Assembly (NCBI RefSeq): GCF_016802725.1
Contig: NC_052672.1
Span: forward strand, 13,650,710-13,714,709
Source: Solenopsis invicta
Lineage: Eukaryota; Arthropoda; Insecta; Hymenoptera; Formicidae
Direction of reading: 5' to 3'
Length of the DNA: 64,000 nucleotides
The notes beneath the pieces were generated by a model, which made no database searches, had not been told where the DNA came from, and saw nothing but the letters and a program-made list of their open reading frames with translations. The position numbers and the translations under genes were made by a program. This document shows positions 36,316 through 49,629 of this stretch, in pieces. The first letter of the stretch is position 1. Every line of letters begins with the position of its first letter.

Positions 36316-39300
36316 CGTTATTTTTAAAGGAAAGCTAAAAATAAAGCCGTGCACAGCAAATAATTTACTGCATATTATTTCATATTTCATGCCACTCTGA
36401 TGTCATATAAATAATATTGCATCGTGGGAGAGTCTTAAGAACATAATCTTTCGTAATGTCGCGTTTGTAATAACAAGCTGTACAGTGATCATTTATAAAA
36501 ACTGAGAACATATCTGTAGCAACAGTTAACTCGCCACGCATTTTTAGATCGTCTTTACTTATTCTTACGTAATTTGTGAGTCACGTTCATTTCAACGTGC
36601 GTATTAAAAGTTCATATATATTTGAAACAATATTTAACAAGCTGTCTACACATGTTTCACGTTATTCAGCTAGATAATTATTTTCCTTGATATTCAAACT
36701 TAAATTAAAAGCCAGAGAAGAAGTATTCCCATTTGGGAGTATTCCTATAGCATGTTCTAGAGTCGGCTTGGCTCCGTTCCCAACGTGTCATTCCGAAGGT
36801 GGTGTGAATGGGAGAATGGGAGAAGGAAGGAAAGTGCTGCCGCACAGGTTCGCAGCTACGTGTACGAATACACTTTAATCTCCACACTTACAACGTTTCC
36901 GGATCGTTAAACGCCGTTCGTCGACGAACTCTTGAATTCGGGCGAAAAATTCGCATCCAAGCTCGACTCCGCCGCTCGCGAACGGCTTTAGCCGTGGCGG
37001 AAAACGCGTCATTTTCTCGTCGAAAAGTTTTCGACGATGCAGAAATAAAAAAAAGAAGCTTGAAAAACTTGGAAGGTAAAAATTCTGCATACACGTGTAC
37101 AAGGATTTCCACTTGTAAGATAGCAAGAGGGACAACGTCTTTGAGAGATATACGTTAAATATTGTTTAACATCATTTACGAGAGAATGAAAAAAATATTT
37201 GTTCATTTAACAACGACGCGACACGCATAAATTTTTAAACTCTAATGAAACGTTTTGCCTAATAAATATAATTTCAACAAATGTTTAACAGATTCATAAA
37301 TGTGCGTTTTGGGCTCATGGATTTCCAAGCGATAAAATTGCCTTTTGCAGAAATTCCTCTGGCCAGGCGAGAAATTTGCGTTCAAAGTGCCTTTCCTGTC
37401 TTTCTCGAGGAAACTCGCAATTCTTAGTTGACGAGATTTACGGTGGATGTAGGAGAGGCAAGCATGGTGCTCTTTTGAGCGCTGTTTCCATCGTTTGGAC
37501 GCATAAATTTGCGCGCGAATTCGTGGAAAGTACCGCGTACACGAATACGCGACGGTCTTGAGAGCTCGCGCAAATTAAAACTCGGCGAAGTCGTCCTCGC
37601 GTAATTGCCGGGACGCGCCGCGACTTATTTTTGTAGGCCCTCTTCTTAGGACGCAGTCGTCGAGAGAGAAATTGCGAGGCCGGTATTTATTTTATACCAT
37701 CGTTTTAATAAAATAACACGAAAATAAAGAAATATTTTTAAAATGATGACAAACTTTCGAGAATAGCTCTCTATTATTTTGTAACGATTATAATATTATA
37801 AGAAAATCAAAATATGCCGTTGGTTTTTAACACGCAGGCACAAATTATTTAATTCATTATTTTCTCAAATTTTAATGTGATTGATATTTATTACATTAGA
37901 ACTCTTTTGATTAAAAATCCAAATTAGATACAACTAATTGTAAGATTAAAATGTTCTGATATATCATACTTTTATATTAAATCGACTTTCACTACTACTG
38001 ATGTATTTTTTTTTTTTTACTTTGACCACGACTTTACTTGACGGAGCCTCTTGTTGAATATATCAAGGAGCCCATCTTTTGATGAACTTTACCCTGCTAC
38101 CGATACGCAACTTGTTACCGAAATCTTATTAATTCACAAAGTTACGGTAATAAGTCTCGGCTCTTTGACACTTCAATATTTTCCACTCGAAGCGCAGAAG
38201 TTAGCAGTGATCCATCTTCTTTCGCTCGCGTATTTCCGTCTGAAATTCGCATGGCAATTTCGATGAAATCGTTCGGTCATCCGGCGGTCTTCAAAGAGCT
38301 TTGATCGACTCGCGGACGATCATACGCTCATATACAGACACCATCGAGCATCGCGGTCTTCGAAGCGGCGTTTCTAACGCGAAAAAAAGAAAAGACACGC
38401 AAGCCCGGCTAATTACGAGGGTCCCTCTGGCTACCGTGTGCTGTTGGTGCTGTGGCTGCTGTTGCTGCTACTGATGTTTATCTTCGCGAGCGATGGGAAC
38501 CCAAGATGGCAGAGCATCTCCCATTTATTCAGCGCAAGAAACCGGTACGCTTCTCCGGTAGGACGAGAAAACGACTTGCGGCCGCTGGCCGTGCCTGCCT
38601 CGGGATATCTGCATCTCGTTCCACCGCCTTTTCTGCGCTTCGAACCGCAATGCGCGTCCGTAGATTAAAGCCGGTTCCGTATTAATTTCGTGCAGTCTCG
38701 TAGCTTCGGGTGGACACTTTGTCTTCCGATTGGCGTAGTCGCGCAAACTGAACGAGTCGCACTCTGCGCGCGAGGACCCCTTCGGCAGCTAATACAATGA
38801 ACTTTAACGACGACATAACCGCGTTATCTGTTCAGTTATGTTCAGGATCGTTTCAGGACTATTTATATTGTACCAATCATCATTAGTTGAAGGCATCGTT
38901 AAAAACAATGTACAACATGTATGTCTTCATTTAATAAAAACAAGAGAAATTAAAAGACTCCATTTCATGCTGTCAGCATTTAATGAGAGACGAATTCAAA
39001 AAAGATGTAAGGAGAAATCGGGAATATCTTAACGCTCCCCTCCCCCAGCAAAAATTTGGAAACAAAATTTTTAGTTAAAAGAAGAAATATGAACATGTTA
39101 ATCATATTTAAGAAAAAGATTATTTTGAAAGAGAGAGAGACTATCGTTGGTTAAAATCATTAAAATTATTATAATTACTATCCGCACAAAAATATATAAT
39201 TTCTTTTCTTCGAAGCAAATATTTATTTGGGACGTTTCGCGCAACTTAAAAACAAGTTATTTATGAGCATTTCTTTGAAATATATCATTCTATCTAAATG

Positions 39301-40109
39301 TAGAGTTCGCGCATCACTGAGATATATATTTCACGTGGCATTAAGCATTTGAAATTTATACCCTAATATTTCATTCCGCCATAATCCCAACCGGTATCAA
39401 GTGATACATATTTTATTCAAGCCGAACGTTAATTAGAAAAGAAAATTCACGAATCATAAACACTAGAACGATGATTAATAATCTTTAACTCTAATTAAAA
39501 AAATCCATAATTACATTAACAACATCTTCTATTAAAGGTGATGCTTTATTGCCGCGGGTAGTCCGTTGCGTGCGACAGCACAACTTTCAAAGATATCAAA
39601 ATAAAAAAAGAGCGCGGGCCTCAAAGTTACAAAAGTATACAAAGGAGCAATGGCGCGCGTAAACTTGTTCGAACTGACAGTGGCCTCGTAAAAATCCATT
39701 ATTCCAATCTTCGAATCTTGTTCTCTGTCAGAGGAGGTATCCCGACGCGATCGAGACCGGTCAAAGCGCCTGTGGCGTTCTTCTCGTTAAGTCCGCGCGC
39801 TACCTCAACGGGGGGTGGTCGCTCATAACTCAGCCAAAATATTCGCCTACATTCTGCGCGTGGTGCACGGGGTTAGGAACGCGCGCGTATACCTTCGTCG
39901 CAGGGCCAACTTTATCTGCGTTGCGCATACACGCGTACACACAGAAGACACAGAAGTTCTTCCACATGCATAGAGTTAGCAGACAAGCAGCCGCATACGT
40001 GGTGACGTATACAATGCACGCGACTAAAGCTGACCCTGGCAAGAAGGCTGAAGCGTGGAAGGTGGTGGCGCAAGGAGGGTGGTTGGCCCTCTGGAAGAGG
40101 GTCCTTCGG

Positions 40110-40152
40110 GGCGGCGCGGCGGTGGCGGCGGCGACGGCGGCGGCGGCGGTCG
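40110..40152. repeat. GGC-rich trinucleotide tract
   Basis: Imperfect GGC/GGT/GAC triplets on the plus strand. Confidence 0.9.
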
Positions 40153-40477
40153 GTGTGTAGCAGGGCCATGAATTATGCAGTTCGCCGCGGGCTAGGGCCT
40201 CGTACGCTGGCAAGTGGGAGGAAGATGGCGAAGAACTGCCGTACGGCGAATCAACCGGCGAGAAACTGGAAGAGAGACGACGATATACCCACACGGTCCA
40301 GAACCACTTTACCCTCCTCATCCTCCTTCTCGCGTCGCGTTCCATCTCCCTTCGCCTCGCCGTCTCCACCTGTGTGCCTCCACCTGAGCCTCTCTCCGCC
40401 ACTACCATCCACCTTCCACCTTCCACCGACGCCGCCCCCTCGACACTCGTGCGCTACGCCGACACTTCGCTCCAGCC

Positions 40478-40510
40478 GATTGAAATTTTCATACCGGCAC
40501 GTCTACCGTC
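40478..40510 (-). repeat. Paired 33-nt repeat, copy A
   Basis: Matches 41070-41102 at 29 of 33 bases in the same orientation. On the minus strand it reads DGRRAGMKISI within a frame that stays open for about 80 codons (40702-40454). Three of four differences fall at third codon positions and are silent; the fourth is Ile/Val. No protein family is recognised. Confidence 0.6.
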
Positions 40511-41069
40511 CCAGTTTATGCCTCGAACAAGTGAAATGCACTGCCACTGTCGTGGCACCGGGTTCCCGCCACGCCATTCTCCATCTCCTCCCGCCATCGC
40601 CACGTTGCACAAATAGCAGAGAGGCCTCCGCGCGCGTCGTCCGCGTCGTTTCTCTTCCTTCACTCGCTCGTCGAAACGCTCCGGTTTTTTTCTCCATCTC
40701 ATGAAGGAATAACTCGAAAGGTACGAGAGGCTCGATCCCTCACGCGAGAGATAACCGAACGAGATAGAGCGAACGTCGATATCCTCGAGAGCACTTACAC
40801 TTTCTACCTTTCTACCTGCATGTGTATTTCACGCTGCGCCGCTGTGTGTATATTACGATACGTCTGATACAACAAAAACTCGCGATTGCTTTGCGAGGCA
40901 TGCGGCTATCAATTCCATGTTTTTTTTCGCGATATTGGAAAAAGCGCCGCTTTACGTTTGTTTGACACGCACCAAACACGGATGAACAATCGAGTCGTTA
41001 AATATTTCAACATGACTCCCCATGGTAACAGGCGAGAATCACTCACCCCTCCCGCGCACAGCCAAGATC
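40511..41069. other. Spacer between the paired repeats
   Basis: CpG-rich to mixed sequence with a possible minus-strand donor GTAAGT at 40798. No gene is supported. Confidence 0.5.
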
Positions 41070-41102
41070 GACTGAAATTTTCATGCCGGCCCGTCTGCCG
41101 TC
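41070..41102 (-). repeat. Paired 33-nt repeat, copy B
   Basis: The minus strand reads DGRRAGMKISV and is followed 24 bases on by a good splice donor (GTGAGT beginning 41041). The ATG in GCCGGCATGA could start a short coding or untranslated exon. No downstream partner exon was identified, so it remains a candidate only. Confidence 0.5.
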
Positions 41103-41116
41103 TAGGTTAACGATCG

Positions 41117-41141
41117 AGAGAGGGAGAGAGAGAGAGAGAGA
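41117..41141. repeat. GA microsatellite
   Basis: About 12 GA units with one GG interruption. Confidence 0.9.
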
Positions 41142-42869
41142 AACAAGTCATATCGTTACTTTAATTTTGTCTCTTTCGTTCCACTTACAGGACATTTACC
41201 TCTCACTGTCCCTCCGTCAAGTCGGAAATATACTCCTTTCCTTCTTTCGTCATCGTATTAATGTAACGAGCGAATATAGAAGTCATACTGATATTCTCGA
41301 AAGTGCTTTTGCTTTGTACTTTACTATGCAGATTTCAGCTGTAGCTTCTCCTATAATAGCACCCCAACTATAACGCGATTGAGCGAGAGGACATTAATGA
41401 TCCAGTACAGACTTGGTTCGTCATAGTTGAAGCGAAGTCGAAAGTACATCGATATTCGATAGTGTTTTATTTGACAAAGAGTATAGAAAGTGATATCTAC
41501 ATTGCTCGATAAAATGGTAGAGCCTCAGCGCAAACGATGTCACGAATCGATAGCCAAGATAATGGCCGTAACCGACCATAGAATATTGGAATAACACAAG
41601 AAATTTAAGAAATACCATTTTTTCGGTCGAAGCGGATCTTTGTGCTTAATAATATTTTCAAATCAATTATTAAATCTGACAATTAAATTAATTTAAAATA
41701 TTTCTCTAACTTCAGTTTACACGAGATGCTGTACGAATAGTACTCAAATCATGAAATTGTTCAAATTTCGCACAAAGGTAAAATAATAGCATGAAATTTA
41801 ATTATCTCGATTTGGTAATAAATAAATTTTTTAAGCTTTTATTGTTCGTATTGATATTTAATTAGTAAAGTGATGTTTGTGTAAAATATTTTCGATTCGA
41901 TCTTTTTTGAAACGAATAGAATGCGCGGGGCGATATTACAATTTAATGTCTTCTCAGAGTCCGTGCGAACGTTTGCCGATTTTACGGCAAGAGTCCACAG
42001 ACTTGGAGATATTTATTTGAAAATCTTGCAGCACCAAGATACGCGGGATAAAATTAATAGCCGGTCACAATTCGCGTCGTTTCGCACCTATACGAGCAAA
42101 ACGTCGCGCGGGACGACGTTTGGATGCGTCAAATATACGCGTTTGGCGCACGTGGAAAGATCGTTACTCGAGTCATGGATTTACGAGCGGACGTTATCGT
42201 CCTGTTAATGTACTGATTAGATTATGCGACGAGAGGCAGCGTAGCGTCTAGAGTCCCCTCGCAGCATCTCTTACAGCTCCGCCAAAGGTACGTGCCGGCG
42301 CGGACACATACCTTTTTCAGAGAGAATCGTAAAAGAGCTGCCCCGCCCGGTTTTGTTGTTCCCGACGGCGCGGCGAGTTTTACGAGCGCGCGGATTAATT
42401 ATTCCGCGGACGGCGAAAAGTAACCGCGGGTACGCGTTTCCAGGGGGAAAGAGCGCGATATCGCGTTTGGTATCGGCCGTTTTTAACATCCCGCCGTCTG
42501 CGGGTTAACGCCGCGAGGAACTCAGAATAGTTGCAGAAATACGCAGCTGACGCTCGCAAATTAGCTTGCGGCAATCCGCGGCGGAGCCGAGCGCATGAAA
42601 TGAGATCGCTTTGAAGCCCCGAAGTTTCCGTCGGGAACCCGTTTCGTAAGAAGTAGACTGTGTTCGCGCGCGCTCAATTGAATCCTTTTATTCCCCGCCC
42701 CTCCTCCGGTTTGATATATATATATATTTTTTTTTCTCTTTCACGGCATTTCCTTCGCCACTTTGAACAGCGGGGATAACATATTAGAACCTGATAAAAC
42801 ATAATCTGCGTTCCATTTTTAGCAATGTTCTTGAAATAAAAATTTTTTCTATCTCTTTCTTTGTACGTC

Positions 42870-42897
42870 TGTGTGTGTGTATGTGTGTGTGTGTGTG
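42870..42897. repeat. GT microsatellite
   Basis: About 14 GT/AT units. Confidence 0.92.
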
Positions 42898-45800
42898 AGA
42901 GATACTTATGATATCCTCACGATGACTTCGTGGCTTCGGGGCCGCTCTTTAACACCCAGTTCGCCTTACTTCATCGCCCCGACATAATCGATCGGGCGAA
43001 CGGAATGAAAATCAAAGGTTCCAAGAAGCAAACTGGCCGAGAGGGCTAATCAGTTATTTGCAGCACGAGGCGAGTGTCCGGTCCACACTCGCCAATCGTC
43101 AAAGAGTTATTATCCGGAGCGATGACAAAGCAGATAGGAAGCTCGGAGTGCTCGACAGTATGTATAGGCGTTGGAGGTGATTATTAATTATCAACGAATA
43201 ACGAGGCGAATCGAGATCGCGTTTATGTACGGAGAACCTCATCAATGATATCGTCGGCCTGGTTTTATTAGACCGCGCTCTCGCTTTACCGCACCGTCAA
43301 CCCTTCACCAACCCGTTACAGCCGTTCTGTTCTCATAAATCGTTTATTCATGTTTAATGCAGCCTGGTATTCAAACCCGAAAGTTTTCGAAGCTCTCAGA
43401 CGGAAAGCGCGACTGCGACGGGAATCGGCGGGTGGGAGGACACGGAAACTTCGAACAAGGGAATGCTTTTGCATCGAGGCAACGCCTAAAACCAGGCGAA
43501 AAAAGTCAAGAGAGACTGCAGAATCGAGTCCCCGTGTTGGGCCGGCCTTTCACCGGCTGTCTAGAAGACGATCTCTCCCTGCAGTCGCGAAATCCTTCGC
43601 CACACGTGTACGGAAACGTTTTGTCGAGATGCTCGCGTCACGATACTCGTTCGATCGTTCAGTAGTTTCGTATTTTTGGACTGTGAAAGTTTTCGCGTGT
43701 CGCGAGTCGGCCGAGTTAAATATTTAACTAGCGATTACCGATCGTCATAGAATTTCGTGTTACGAAGGCATAAGACTATCGCGAGAGCTTCGTGAGTAAG
43801 AGTGACAAACGCAATGAAGAAGTACTTTCGAGACTCGTAAAGAATGACTGAAGTTTGCGACATTATTTACGTAAGAGTGAATTGCTAGGTCGGAGTTGCC
43901 GAGTCATGCTGAATTATAGATAAATTCTTGCGCGATTAAAGAAATTATGAACTTGATTTTAATCTTCCAAAAAAGTCCTCGTTTTCAGTAAAATTTTATG
44001 AAGAGAGAATAATCGCGAATTCAAACAAAGTTTAGGAATTCACGGCAAATATATATTCTAAACCGTTTCTAACAAAGTTGAAGAGCATAGCAGTGGCTAT
44101 TTTCATTACAGCGATAATTTCGTGTAATATCAATTCATATATAATTCGCATTTGAATGAATATAAAATGAACGCAGCGTGAATGCGCGGAGGATCTCTAT
44201 TTTCCGATGACAAATCCCACGTTTTATCACCTTATATGATAAGAATACACTCAGAAAAATCACGCTCGACTTACAATGCAAAGAATGATTTCCCTCCGCG
44301 CGAGTTCTGTACGGATCTCAGTCGGGCGGATAGAGACGCGCGAAGGAAAGGTTGAAGGAAAAATGAGGAGGAAAGGGGAAACGAGAGAAAACGAGAAAGA
44401 GATGCGCGCGGGAGAGCGCCTCTAATCCGTTCTTCAGGGGGCTTAAGCCCGTCTTCGTGTACCCTGCTCGGAGAATACCGTTTAAGTGTCGTCCGTCTGG
44501 GAGTCCTCCACTCGAGTAAATATTTAGGAATTTTTGAAGAGTCCCGAGTGCCTAAGAAAACAGTTTACTCCGCGAGGAGGGATCCCTCCCGGGAGTCCGA
44601 ACGCGCCGGGCCTGGAACAGTCATCGCCAGCGTCTTTCGTCGACAATCAAACACGCCAGCATCGCGCATGCCAGGAAAAAATATACAAAGGGAAGATATA
44701 CGGGGTGCGCTTTACACGAAACGTTACCGCGCCTATGTTCGTGTTTCGGACTCATTCCATCGCACGCACCGAATCCGACCTCTATCATTTCTATTTTAAT
44801 TCCTCTGATACGCACGAAATGTACGAGTAACTGCTCGCTCCCTCATGTCGCGTAATTACTCTTAATTGGACTCACTTTGAATAGCTTCTCATTCGTGCAC
44901 GTGCTCGTCTCGGTTGACTCACCTGTAACATAAAAATAACGAATATTTAATACTCAAAGATCGTCAGTAATTTCGCATTATGATGAAAGAATGGTTTTAG
45001 TATAAAACTTTTTGAGAAAATCATTTTGTCACTCGTTATTTACGTCAGTGAATTTCGTGCGGTACAAATTTCTTTTAGTTACGATTTTTCGAGACAGACG
45101 TGTTATTAACATAACGTTGATTTTTTACGATTGTTCGGTGAGTTACGAAGATGTGGGCGTAGCTCGCGTGTTCCATCGCACGGTAATGATAATAATGCGA
45201 CATACAATAAGACGTCTGCCGACATTTTAATGAGAGAAGAACGGTGGAGCACGGGAGCTCGTTAGAACCAACCATAAAGAACGGTCAGGGAGCAGCGAGG
45301 AACGGGTTAACGCACATATAACTTTTTGGGTAGAAGCCGTTCATTACCGTGCGCAAACATGTCCGGTAAAATCGTACGTGGGCTCGCGAAGAGTACGATA
45401 TCTTGCAAACATTTTGCCTGATATAACTTGCTCGAGAGCGTAACGCGCGGTAATGGGGTGGCGTGATTATGTCGTACCGTTTCAACATTAAATGACCGCG
45501 GATCACATGGAGCGATCGGTGACAATGGGAAACCCCCGCGAGTCATTTAATAAATATTTATTCCGGCATGCGAAACACGGCAATAAACGACGCGTAATGA
45601 AACCGCCGATTTCCTACACACCGAATAATGTTGACGATTAGTCTGGCTTTGATTTGATAGAATTGCGACTCCAAGTTTCATTACGTGTACCGCTGACGGA
45701 CGCAAATGCGCCCCGTCACGCGTCAACGAGCGGGTTTCATCGACCGCTCTCGTCAGTATGAGTGCAATAAACCGTGCTTAATTACATGCAATAAGTAATT

Positions 45801-46447
45801 AAAGTGATTAAAGCTTATAATGCGACGCGCGCAATCAGTAACGCGAGCGTAATCAAAATTTCGATTGGACAGGCGTATGTCCGAGCGTTGCTACGAGCAC
45901 TTTATAACGATAGCTTTTCGTGAGCGTTTCGTGCTTTTAACGAGATGATATCGCGTATACGTAATCCCATCCGCGCGTTTTAGCAGCAAATGAAAATTTC
46001 GTTTCAACGACGATTCCATTCATATTCGCTGTTATTATCGACATACGTCAGTAATTTTGTTAATTTGCATCAGTCGGTTAACACTTCGTTAGATTATATT
46101 ATTTCTATGATACACACGCAGAATATTCACGGAGAAACATGCAGCAAAAAATAATTTCATTTTGTAATTCCATTGACAAAATTATATGGATGTCTACTTT
46201 CGTTGTATTTTCATTTCTTTATAAAGATTAAGAGATATTAATGCTAAGAATTAGAAACAGGTGATTCAATTCTAATTCAATTTGTGTTCGGCTAACAAAA
46301 TAATATTCTAAAATCAATAAATGAAAGAAAAGCGATATATATTGTAATATTCTATCAAAGAACACACGTAGTTAAAGTTCGTTCCTGTAACCAACCGGCT
46401 TCGACAGGGAAACATTTTTTATTGCGGATTTCGACGGGTTGCACAGC

Positions 46448-46484
46448 GACGTCGTCGATGTCGTCGTCGTCGTCGTCGTCATCG
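46448..46484. repeat. GTC trinucleotide repeat
   Basis: About 12 GTC units with one ATG interruption. Confidence 0.93.
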
Positions 46485-46773
46485 TAACCGTAGCAGGTAA
46501 TACGTGCGTGCATCCTCGATGAGAGACGTGCGCCCGCTGAATAATGCGGAGAATTCGGGGAAGAAGAAAATGAAGGTCGACATAAGGGACGTTTGCGCGG
46601 CGAACGGAATGAAAGAAGGGAGTAAGAGGCGAATAATAAAACGTCGGGCAATAAAGAATGGAGAGGAAGAATGGAAGAGGAGTCACGTGGGGCGTCGAAG
46701 AAGCAGCCGGGCGGCGTCTCAATGAATCCCCTCGAGCAGTCTCGTTAAAACGTATCCTGCGACACCGACACCG

Positions 46774-46774
46774 A

Positions 46775-46811
<37 letters not shown>

Positions 46812-46844
46812 TTTTTCTTCTTCTTCTTCTTCGTCGTCGTTGTC
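46774..46844. repeat. GTC then TTC then GTC repeat
   Basis: About 12 GTC units run into TTC triplets and back to GTC, a compound microsatellite 330 bases from a similar tract. Confidence 0.93.
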
Positions 46845-49592
46845 GAGGTTTACGCGATCTCGCGACAGTCACAGAAAGACTAGCTGTGTCTCGACTGACA
46901 AAGACTTTCAAAGAACCTCCGAAAAACCTCGAAGTGAAAACCGGCCATGCTACAAGTACCAGGCCGTGCTGCGGTTTAACGTCAGTGACCCCTTTCCTCC
47001 CAACGCCAGCAACAAACTGCCCTCCGCTTTCCTTTCTTTATACCCCCGCGACCGGAATCCGCTCACCCACCGCCTCTATATTTACCGCCGCAATAAATTT
47101 CAAGTCAGATTTCAGACGGTCGGCGCGAGGAGGCAGACATGAAATTCGCACGCCCGCGCGGGGATTGCATTGCTCCTTTATCGAGGACTGGTAAACAAGT
47201 TAAACCAGATTAGAAGCGCGCTGTGCCTGTAACCGGTGTTGTCTGCGTCTGCTAGCTTCGTTCCTGACTCTTTCCTCGCGGCTATTCTTCTTTTCTACGA
47301 CGAGTGAGAAAGAGAAAAGATCGCGACGATAGAGTCAAAGAGAGGAAGAGGAGAGCAAACAGAAGTACAGAGAACCAGAGGACATTGCGCTTCATCTTCT
47401 CGAGTGGGACTCTTAGTTTCTTTCCTCTCGCTCGAGTCTCAAGCGAGTTTTGACCCTCGTGTAAACAACTCTGACTAAGCGTGTTATCTGGTCTGCGACG
47501 ATGGATATTGTCTTTACCTATGAATCCCATTTCCGAGTTCTGAAAGCGTTTAATGAGACCCTTCAAGAAACGTATCTATCAAGCGACATATTTCTTCGTT
47601 CCGTAAGAATTGTCTTGTTCGCGGTAACGTGACAACGCGATTGCTCTTAAATCGTAAACCTAATCAAAGTTTACTTAGGGTAACAAACAAAGTTCATGGG
47701 AAATAAGCAGACTCGTAATTATCGTAATTGCTGCATTTAATTCCGATCATACGATATTGCGTGGTCGTGAAATCGCGATGTGCAGTTCGATAGGAAGGTA
47801 CGCGTTGCCCTAAGTCACGAAAGCGTCCGTGCCGAGGAGTTGAACAAATTATATGGGAGGGGTAGCGAGGGTCCTGGTCAAAATTTTCTATCAGTCTTGC
47901 GTACGCAAACGATTTCTCGAATAGCGTTTCTAGGAAATTACTCGATGAATCGCGCATTAGGATTAGCACGCACCAATTTGCAATACCCTTCAAATTTCGA
48001 AGATAAAAGCAGACTCGCTCTCTCTCTCGCTTTCTCATTGCCATAACAATGGACTGTCGGCACGCAACAATTCACATCGCGAGGGCTCAGGACGCGGAAT
48101 CGTCGTGTTGCGTCGCGTCGACGTGCTTTCGGGTAGCCGAATGGTCATCAGATGCATGCGCACGGCAGCATGAATCACGAGGTCGTAATTGCGCAATACC
48201 TACATTAATAAGATTAATGCCGCTGTCTAAATGCCGACCTTGAAATAACATGGCCAGCATGGCGCAATCTCGTAATAGCCGAGATAAAATACGAGGTAAA
48301 TATTAATCGTACGATAACGTTAATAGCAGCCAGTTTAGAGCCTGCCCAGATATAATCCATCGCGAGTAACGTAACGTAATCGCGTTACGACGCCGTCGAT
48401 TTGGCCGTGTACTCTCGTAATTGAACGACTCGCGATGTCCGACAAACTGGCGATACCTTTTTCAAAGCGTCCCGCATGTATGTCGGCACATACGTGCGGC
48501 TGTACATAGGCACGCATGTACTCCCTGTACGAACAATGCCTCGATTCAGGAACGCCGCCGTGCCTTACGGCAACGGTATATAGCGTCGGTGAATGACGGG
48601 CATTCGAGCGAATGGGACCAATCAGACTGATTGGCCGGTCGGTATTTACATTTCTGCGGGCAAGCCCGCCGCTCGAGGCCGCTTGCACTAGCATCGGGAG
48701 ATTTGGAGAGAATGCGGGGCAGATACGATGCTGCCGGTGCAACCGTGCAAAACCATCCTAGTTGTGTCTCCGCGATGATGCGGGAGACCATTTCGATCCG
48801 GAGCTCGAATGATCGTCGGACGTACTGTTCGATTCGTGACTGAGAAGGACTAATAAACCAACGTACGTTTTGTCCTCGCGGGTGCTCTTCTCTTACGCTG
48901 AAAACCGATAAATATTCCCTCATTGTAGAAGAAATTGAACATAGCAGAGATGCAGAAGGCAGCAAATTTCGATTCCATTTATATAATCGAACAAATTCAA
49001 TGTTTGTTTGTCGTTAATTGCTCGCTCTAATCCGTATTAATTTATTCAACTTTATCGCTGAAAAATATCATCTTAATTATATACAATACCATCGTTTAAT
49101 AATACATCCCGTAGTTGGAAAATTACCTCGACTTTCTTTTCGACGGAAGAAGTTTTTTAGTTAGCAGAAGAGCAGTTAAATACCATGAAAGAACGTATTA
49201 TCCTCCAATTAAAATCTCCGCAGGCGAATGCTCTCCGACTCGCACTCGCAGAGGAATACAACTAGTAATTATCGCACCCGGCCCTCGTCCGACGATGCTC
49301 GACAACGCGGACACGTTTTATCTCGTGTCGGATGGACAAGCCGGAGGCGGGACACGCGAGAGGAACGTTTACGAGACTCGAGGCACCGATGTACTTTCCG
49401 TTCTGAGAGTTAATTGCGCCCTTGCGAGCTCACGCGAGAGGCGTCCGGTACATCGGCTTCTGCGGGACCCCGGGGGCGGGTGCGTGCGCAGTTAAAGATT
49501 TGCGAGCGCGCGTCTTCATCGGGATCGACATCGGATTACTACCGATGTTCGAGCGCAGTTGCATTTCGTAATGTCGCCGATGTAGCTGGGGT

Positions 49593-49629
49593 TCTCTCTC
49601 TCTCTCTCTCTTTCTCTTTCTGTCTCTCA
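49593..49629. repeat. CT-rich microsatellite
   Basis: CT units with TTT interruptions. Confidence 0.92.

Larger units (their letters stand above)
33406..40470. other. Upstream of Ddr coding start: no gene supported
   Basis: Likely 5' flank or a further intron of Ddr. 33500-34080 is purine-rich on the plus strand and CpG-rich, as might suit a promoter, but no start site can be fixed. 35770-36700 and 37690-38040 are AT-rich and hold the MITE-like element. The GGC-rich tract at 40110-40152 gives spurious Ala/Arg-rich frames on both strands. Confidence 0.6.
41103..47000. other. No gene supported
   Basis: Contains a GA repeat (41117-41141), a strong plus-strand acceptor-like site ending 41190 without a convincing exon, a GT repeat (42870-42897), and two GTC tracts (46448-46484, 46774-46844). 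Plus-strand frames with Arg or Ser runs near 46.4-46.9 kb come from the repeats. Confidence 0.6.

Noticed and set aside
39830..40704. Long frames on both strands near 40 kb
   Set aside because: Composition follows the GGC tract and CCA/CTC-rich sequence; no domains and no matching splice sites.
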